From positions 1-23,907 of IMG/VR virus record IMGVR_UViG_3300047318_000108: a stretch of DNA of 23,907 nt; one strand, 5' to 3'. This DNA is from a virus. Shown in pieces: positions 20,619-23,907 of the stretch (its first letter is position 1; each line of letters opens with the position of its first letter). The notes below the pieces were generated by a model. That model saw only the letters and a program-made list of their open reading frames with translations. It ran no database searches and had not been told where the DNA came from. Made by a program: the position numbers and the translations under genes.

Positions 20619-21632
20619 TTAAATCTCCAATAGTGTGGAGATGACGTCGAAATGATCTTCGAAAAGTTGAGACCTCATGTTCTTTACCTGAGCGATAGGG
20701 AACCAACGAGCATCCATAGCATCATCAGAACCTTTAACCTTTGGTAGAGCACCGACATCATCTAGTCTGAAATGTGTTGCATGTGTAATAATGCGACCAC
20801 GATTTGAACGATAAGGATCATCAAATAGCTTACGCTGCTTAATAGAACCACGTAGAACTTTCTGTGGAACTTTAATCTTAGTTTCTTCATCAAGTTCACG
20901 AAGAGTAGCGTCAAGAGTAGTCTCATCTGGATTGATGAAGCCACCTGGTAGTGCCCACTTCTTATAACCGTATTCCTTACCACGTTGGATAAGAAGTAAG
21001 TGTCCTGCCTGAACGATACAGGAGTCTACAGTCATGTGAGGGCCTTTACCCCATTTACCCATATACTGTTCTTCGTACTCATAGTCAGATGTAAGTTCGT
21101 TGACGACTTTGTCCATGTGTTCAATGAACTTATCAGCACCGTATCCTGGCATAATATTTTCATTGACTTCGTATTTCTGGTAGTAGAAGTTACGAATTTC
21201 AGTAGCTGAGATAACGTCCTTCGTTACAGAAATTGCAATAGAGTCCCATGTTGGGAAGAGGTTCAAGTAAAAAGAAGACGAATCTTTCTTCATACCTGCT
21301 AGAGCAACTGAATATGGACCTGGTATAAATCCTTTTGAGTGGATGGAGTGAAATACTGCACCTTGTACGTCTGCGATCCACTTGTCTAGGTTATACGGGT
21401 AGTCAGGCACGAACGCGAATCGAATGCGCTTGAATGTCTCCTTAGGAAGACTCGCTCTGATGATGTCTACACGTTCCTGTGCACTGAGTGGGTTACGTGT
21501 ATCTCGAGCTTTTTCAAAAGAACCAATCACCATGATCAGTTCTTTTGCTTTTTCGAGGGCTCCATCAACGATCTGCTTGTGACCTAGATGAAATGGCTGG
21601 AAACGACCGATAAAGACTGCGAAATCAAACAT
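20619..21632 (-). CDS. natV: Bifunctional NMN adenylyltransferase / Nudix hydrolase
   Basis: 337 residues. N-terminal domain (~1-180): nucleotidyltransferase motif GRFQPFHLGH with H15-x-G-H18 and the second signature ISATEIR at 141-147, as in NadM-type NMN adenylyltransferases (NMN + ATP gives NAD+ and pyrophosphate). C-terminal domain (~200-337): Nudix box from Gly231 with Glu237, Arg245-Glu246 and Glu249-Glu250; the final Gly of the consensus is Lys252. Nudix partners of this type hydrolyse ADP-ribose and related compounds. The same fusion is known from cyanobacteria and from vibriophage KVP40, where it is paired with NadV. The start overlaps the nadV stop (TAATG). Together the two genes form a complete route from nicotinamide to NAD+. 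Confidence 0.93.
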   Translation of the reverse strand: MFDFAVFIGRFQPFHLGHKQIVDGALEKAKELIMVIGSFEKARDTRNPLSAQERVDIIRASLPKETFKRIRFAFVPDYPYNLDKWIADVQGAVFHSIHSKGFIPGPYSVALAGMKKDSSSFYLNLFPTWDSIAISVTKDVISATEIRNFYYQKYEVNENIMPGYGADKFIEHMDKVVNELTSDYEYEEQYMGKWGKGPHMTVDSCIVQAGHLLLIQRGKEYGYKKWALPGGFINPDETTLDATLRELDEETKIKVPQKVLRGSIKQRKLFDDPYRSNRGRIITHATHFRLDDVGALPKVKGSDDAMDARWFPIAQVKNMRSQLFEDHFDVISTLLEI

Positions 21633-23035
21633 TACTTCACCTTCGCATTTTCACGGACAGTGTCAAAGTCCATATCTAGAAGTAGTTTACCATTATCCCA
21701 TACTGTGTTAAGCAGACGAGTCTCAGAAAATACCGCTTCATCTTCACGCATTGTAACAATCTTTCTACGTGGAGTCATCACTGTTGTGAGAACGCCGGCC
21801 TTGCTCTTCTTGAATGGCTCATCGATTGGATCTTTGTAGACATCGACCCATTCGTCATCGATGAGAACTGCATTTGTCTTCATTGCGAACTTAAGAGTGT
21901 CACGATCGACCTTTTGAAGAAGAGCTCCACCCATACCGAATACAAAATTCTCGGCTGAGTAACCCATGTTGACTACAACGTGGTGTAGAATATTCTGAAT
22001 TGATGTGATGTTGATACCATCACCCCATAGGATACGTACACCATTTAGAACTTGGTATTCCTTACTGTTGACAGTGAAACCAAAGGTTCCAGCGAGAGAA
22101 GGAAGGATTTTTGATAGGACATCAATTGGATTACCTGAGTCAGGACGAATGACTAGAGTAGCTCCATTCATCTTGTCTTTAAGAGCTGGCCACAGGTTGT
22201 CGACGGCATTGTAGATATTATATGAGTCGGAAACGCAAGAAACAATAGAACCAGGCTTAGCGAACTTATCCACCATGTTAGTATACGCATCAAATTCATT
22301 TTCTCTGCCCCATGCTGTGATTGTGCTGTGCTCTGATGCTGGAACTGAGTAGCCAACAGGACCATCAGCGTTGTAGTATTCTTCAGCAGCAAACAATGCT
22401 TCAACTGTGTCTGTACCCATGAAGTTTACAAGGTGAGCCATGCCACCAAGCTGAGCACTCTCTGAAGATGATACACCACGTGCACCAAAATCATGTAGCT
22501 TGAATGGAAGGTTGGCAGCAGTCTCGTCTGAAGACTTATCGAGATACTTCTTAATGATCTTCTTAACTTCGCGCGATAGAGTCGCTACAGTTGTTGGGTA
22601 CCATACTGCACGAAGGATTGCCGTCTCTACGAATGAAGCGAGCCATGCGAAGCGATCATCTGTTGCGCGGACCTGAACTAGTGCTACGTGAGTAGCAACA
22701 GGTGTACCTTCAGGGATAGCTTGAATTCGAATTGGTAGAATACCGTTAAACTCATTGACGATAATATACCACTGATCGGCGTTGAATGGAAGACCGTGAG
22801 CCGTAATCATCTTACTAGCGCGTTCGATATCATTTGACGTGATGGGAGTATTGAGGTACTCTTTTATCCATGCTTGAAGACCAAAGAATACAACTTCTGA
22901 GTCAGCAGGAAGACCAGACTTAAGGTCAACACCGCGACTCTCGATGTATGAATTGTTATTTTTTACTGATGCTGGAAATAGTGCATAGTGGCTGTACTTA
23001 TATGAATCAGCCGCAATTATTAAAGATACTTTCAT
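21632..23035 (-). CDS. nadV: Nicotinamide phosphoribosyltransferase NadV
   Basis: 467 residues, the usual length. Family motifs: ADSYKYSHY near residue 9, HDFGARGVSS (181-190) with SSESAQLGGMAHLVNFMGTD after it, VPASEHSTITAWG with the active-site histidine His236, VIRPDSGNP (295-303) for phosphoribose binding, and WGDGINI further on. It joins nicotinamide with PRPP to give NMN, the rate-limiting salvage step, which its partner downstream turns into NAD+. The ribosome site is AAGGAG. It heads the minus-strand operon down to 19231. A TATAAATA lies 70 bases upstream, so late expression is possible, although I expect it to be needed early. Confidence 0.95.
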   Translation of the reverse strand: MKVSLIIAADSYKYSHYALFPASVKNNNSYIESRGVDLKSGLPADSEVVFFGLQAWIKEYLNTPITSNDIERASKMITAHGLPFNADQWYIIVNEFNGILPIRIQAIPEGTPVATHVALVQVRATDDRFAWLASFVETAILRAVWYPTTVATLSREVKKIIKKYLDKSSDETAANLPFKLHDFGARGVSSSESAQLGGMAHLVNFMGTDTVEALFAAEEYYNADGPVGYSVPASEHSTITAWGRENEFDAYTNMVDKFAKPGSIVSCVSDSYNIYNAVDNLWPALKDKMNGATLVIRPDSGNPIDVLSKILPSLAGTFGFTVNSKEYQVLNGVRILWGDGINITSIQNILHHVVVNMGYSAENFVFGMGGALLQKVDRDTLKFAMKTNAVLIDDEWVDVYKDPIDEPFKKSKAGVLTTVMTPRRKIVTMREDEAVFSETRLLNTVWDNGKLLLDMDFDTVRENAKVK

Positions 23036-23104
23036 TGGTAAACTCCTTACCTGGTTTGTTTAAATTTGTAGTCCATAGTATCGCTCCGATACCGTAATAT
23101 GACT

Positions 23105-23116
23105 TATTTATAAATA
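23105..23116. promoter_or_regulatory. Palindromic pair of TATAAATA late-promoter boxes
   Basis: TATTTATAAATA reads TATAAATA on both strands (plus 23109-23116, minus 23112-23105), the exact T4 late promoter consensus. It lies 61 bases before the GIY-YIG start and 70 before nadV. The remaining gap also holds a small hairpin GTATCG-CTC-CGATAC (23078-23092). A perfect AT palindrome can arise by chance. Confidence 0.4.
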
Positions 23117-23176
23117 ATTTAGATCGCGGTACTGCTAATACCCATCTATTCTAAATCTGTTAGGAGACTCAGCTAT

Positions 23177-23755
23177 ATGAATATTTATACACCATACGTC
23201 TACTTTATCACATTTACAAATCCAAGTACACCAGAAAAGTTGTATTATATTGGATCTGAATATTCAGAAATCTCAAAAGTAGCTCACCCATCTAATCTGT
23301 TCACAATTTATGATACTTCTTCTGTAAGAGTTAAAGAACTTATAGAAGAGTTTGGAAAAGAATGTTTTAAAATTTCCATTCGAAAAACCTTTAAAACTGG
23401 TAACGAAGCAACAGATTATGAGACTAAACTTCTCACGAAAATAGATGCTAAACGAAGACCAGATTTCATCAACGAATCAAATGGAACTCGTGGCAGTTAT
23501 GGTCAAATGTCTGAAAGAGCTAAAACAAAAATGGTTGAAACTCGTTCCATAACTTATTTAGAGAGGTTTGGGACAGAGCATCCAATGAAAAATCCTGAAA
23601 TTAATCTAAAATCTGTTCTTAAACATATTAAGAGAGTTTCGATCAATGGAACAGAATACCCATCTTGTTTAGAAGCTGCAAAAGCGTTGAATGTAACTAA
23701 AGGTGCGATTTCGCAGTGGGTTAAGAAACAACGAAATCAAGCTTACTTTGTTTGA
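23177..23755 (+). CDS. GIY-YIG homing endonuclease-like protein
   Basis: 192 residues; AGGAG lies upstream of the ATG. N-terminal GIY-YIG nuclease domain: YVYFITF (7-13), YYIG (23-26), Arg51 in SSVRVKELIEEFG and Glu82 in EATDYETKLL as likely catalytic residues. The middle has a NUMOD-like, nuclease-associated stretch (MSERAKTKMVET, ERFGTEHPMKNPEIN). The end is a helix-turn-helix (YPSCLEAAKALNVTKGAISQ) typical of intron-encoded or free-standing phage endonucleases such as the Seg proteins. Such genes copy themselves into related phages by cutting a site nearby. The gene is visibly more AT-rich than its neighbours, a sign of recent arrival. Its last 13 bases overlap the opposite gene. Confidence 0.85.
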   Translation: MNIYTPYVYFITFTNPSTPEKLYYIGSEYSEISKVAHPSNLFTIYDTSSVRVKELIEEFGKECFKISIRKTFKTGNEATDYETKLLTKIDAKRRPDFINESNGTRGSYGQMSERAKTKMVETRSITYLERFGTEHPMKNPEINLKSVLKHIKRVSINGTEYPSCLEAAKALNVTKGAISQWVKKQRNQAYFV

Positions 23756-23907
23756 GTCTGCCAAATTCTGAGTTCTTCCCAGTTTTTTGCAGTAGTCTTA
23801 GTGTAATAAGGGCAAATATGTTGACGTTCATCCTTTGGACAAGGGCACTTACCATTGTTCCTTAAATTGGAACAAATTCCATAACGAGACTGGATGTACT
23901 CAGCTAG
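23743..23907 (-). CDS. C-terminal end of a Cys-rich, possibly zinc-binding protein (cut by window edge)
   Basis: A minus-strand frame open from the window edge gives 54 residues ending ELRIWQTQTK with TAA at 23743-23745. It contains C-x8-C-x-C-x6-H-x-C (YGICSNLRNNGKCPCPKDER, then QHICPYY), a spacing that suits one zinc site. The N-terminus is outside. Its identity is unknown. The convergent 13-base overlap with the endonuclease gene is unusual and may mean the endonuclease insertion replaced the original end. Confidence 0.55.
   Translation of the reverse strand, partial: LAEYIQSRYGICSNLRNNGKCPCPKDERQHICPYYTKTTAKNWEELRIWQTQTK

Noticed and set aside
1-23907. CRISPR arrays, insertion sequences, rRNA genes, integrase or attachment sites
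   Set aside because: No regularly spaced repeats, transposase-like proteins or recombinase were seen on either strand.

Overview
The window comes from a T4-superfamily myovirus (contractile-tailed phage, probably lytic). The evidence is a nearly complete T4-type baseplate and tail-hub gene set (relatives of gp25, gp5, gp27, gp53, gp48, gp54/gp19 and gp26), the T4-type head-completion nuclease gp4 and the T4-type exonuclease DexA. Promoter-like octamers share the core TAAATA with the T4 late promoter. Genes are packed with ATGA/TAATG stop-start overlaps. The host cannot be named from the sequence; a proteobacterium is likely. Both window ends cut genes.

Layout. (1) 1-3786, plus strand: a tandem run of very small, translationally coupled genes, several of which look like members of one divergent family, then a small membrane protein and four unrecognised proteins. 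(2) 3761-9446, minus strand, read right to left: an OB-fold plus tail-lysozyme gp5-like protein, a small protein, a beta-helical needle ending in an M15 peptidase, a 410-residue protein, gp25, then two proteins with a capsid-targeting-like N-terminus, one of them ADP-ribosyltransferase-like. (3) 9543-10814, plus strand: four small, probably early genes, followed by a 158-base gap with hairpins and a 16S rRNA 3'-end-like motif. (4) 10973-17571, minus strand: gp4, a second ADP-ribosyltransferase-like protein with a capsid-targeting-like N-terminus, a conserved probable structural protein, gp48, gp53, a gp27-like hub and a beta-helical tailspike. (5) 17619-19234, plus strand: a tail-tube-fold protein and a gp26-family protein whose end carries a strong candidate programmed -1 frameshift site. 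(6) 19231-23035, minus strand: a coupled operon of NadV, a NMN adenylyltransferase/Nudix fusion, a small protein, DexA and two small unknowns, closed by a UUCG hairpin. (7) 23177 to the end: a GIY-YIG endonuclease facing a cut Cys-rich gene.

How the genes work together. Regions 2, 4 and 5 build the baseplate, hub, spike and first tail-tube rings, and carry two different wall-degrading activities. Divergent copies of CTAAATAT between 17579 and 17609, and another copy upstream of the gp5-like gene, look like late promoters. The NAD salvage pair in region 6 could replenish NAD+ during infection. The two ADP-ribosyltransferase-like proteins would consume NAD+; by analogy with T4 Alt they may be packaged in the head and injected. 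The most notable items are these probable head-packaged effectors, the frameshift candidate after the tail-tube-fold gene, the split gp5 with two wall hydrolases, and the 16S-tail-like intergenic element.
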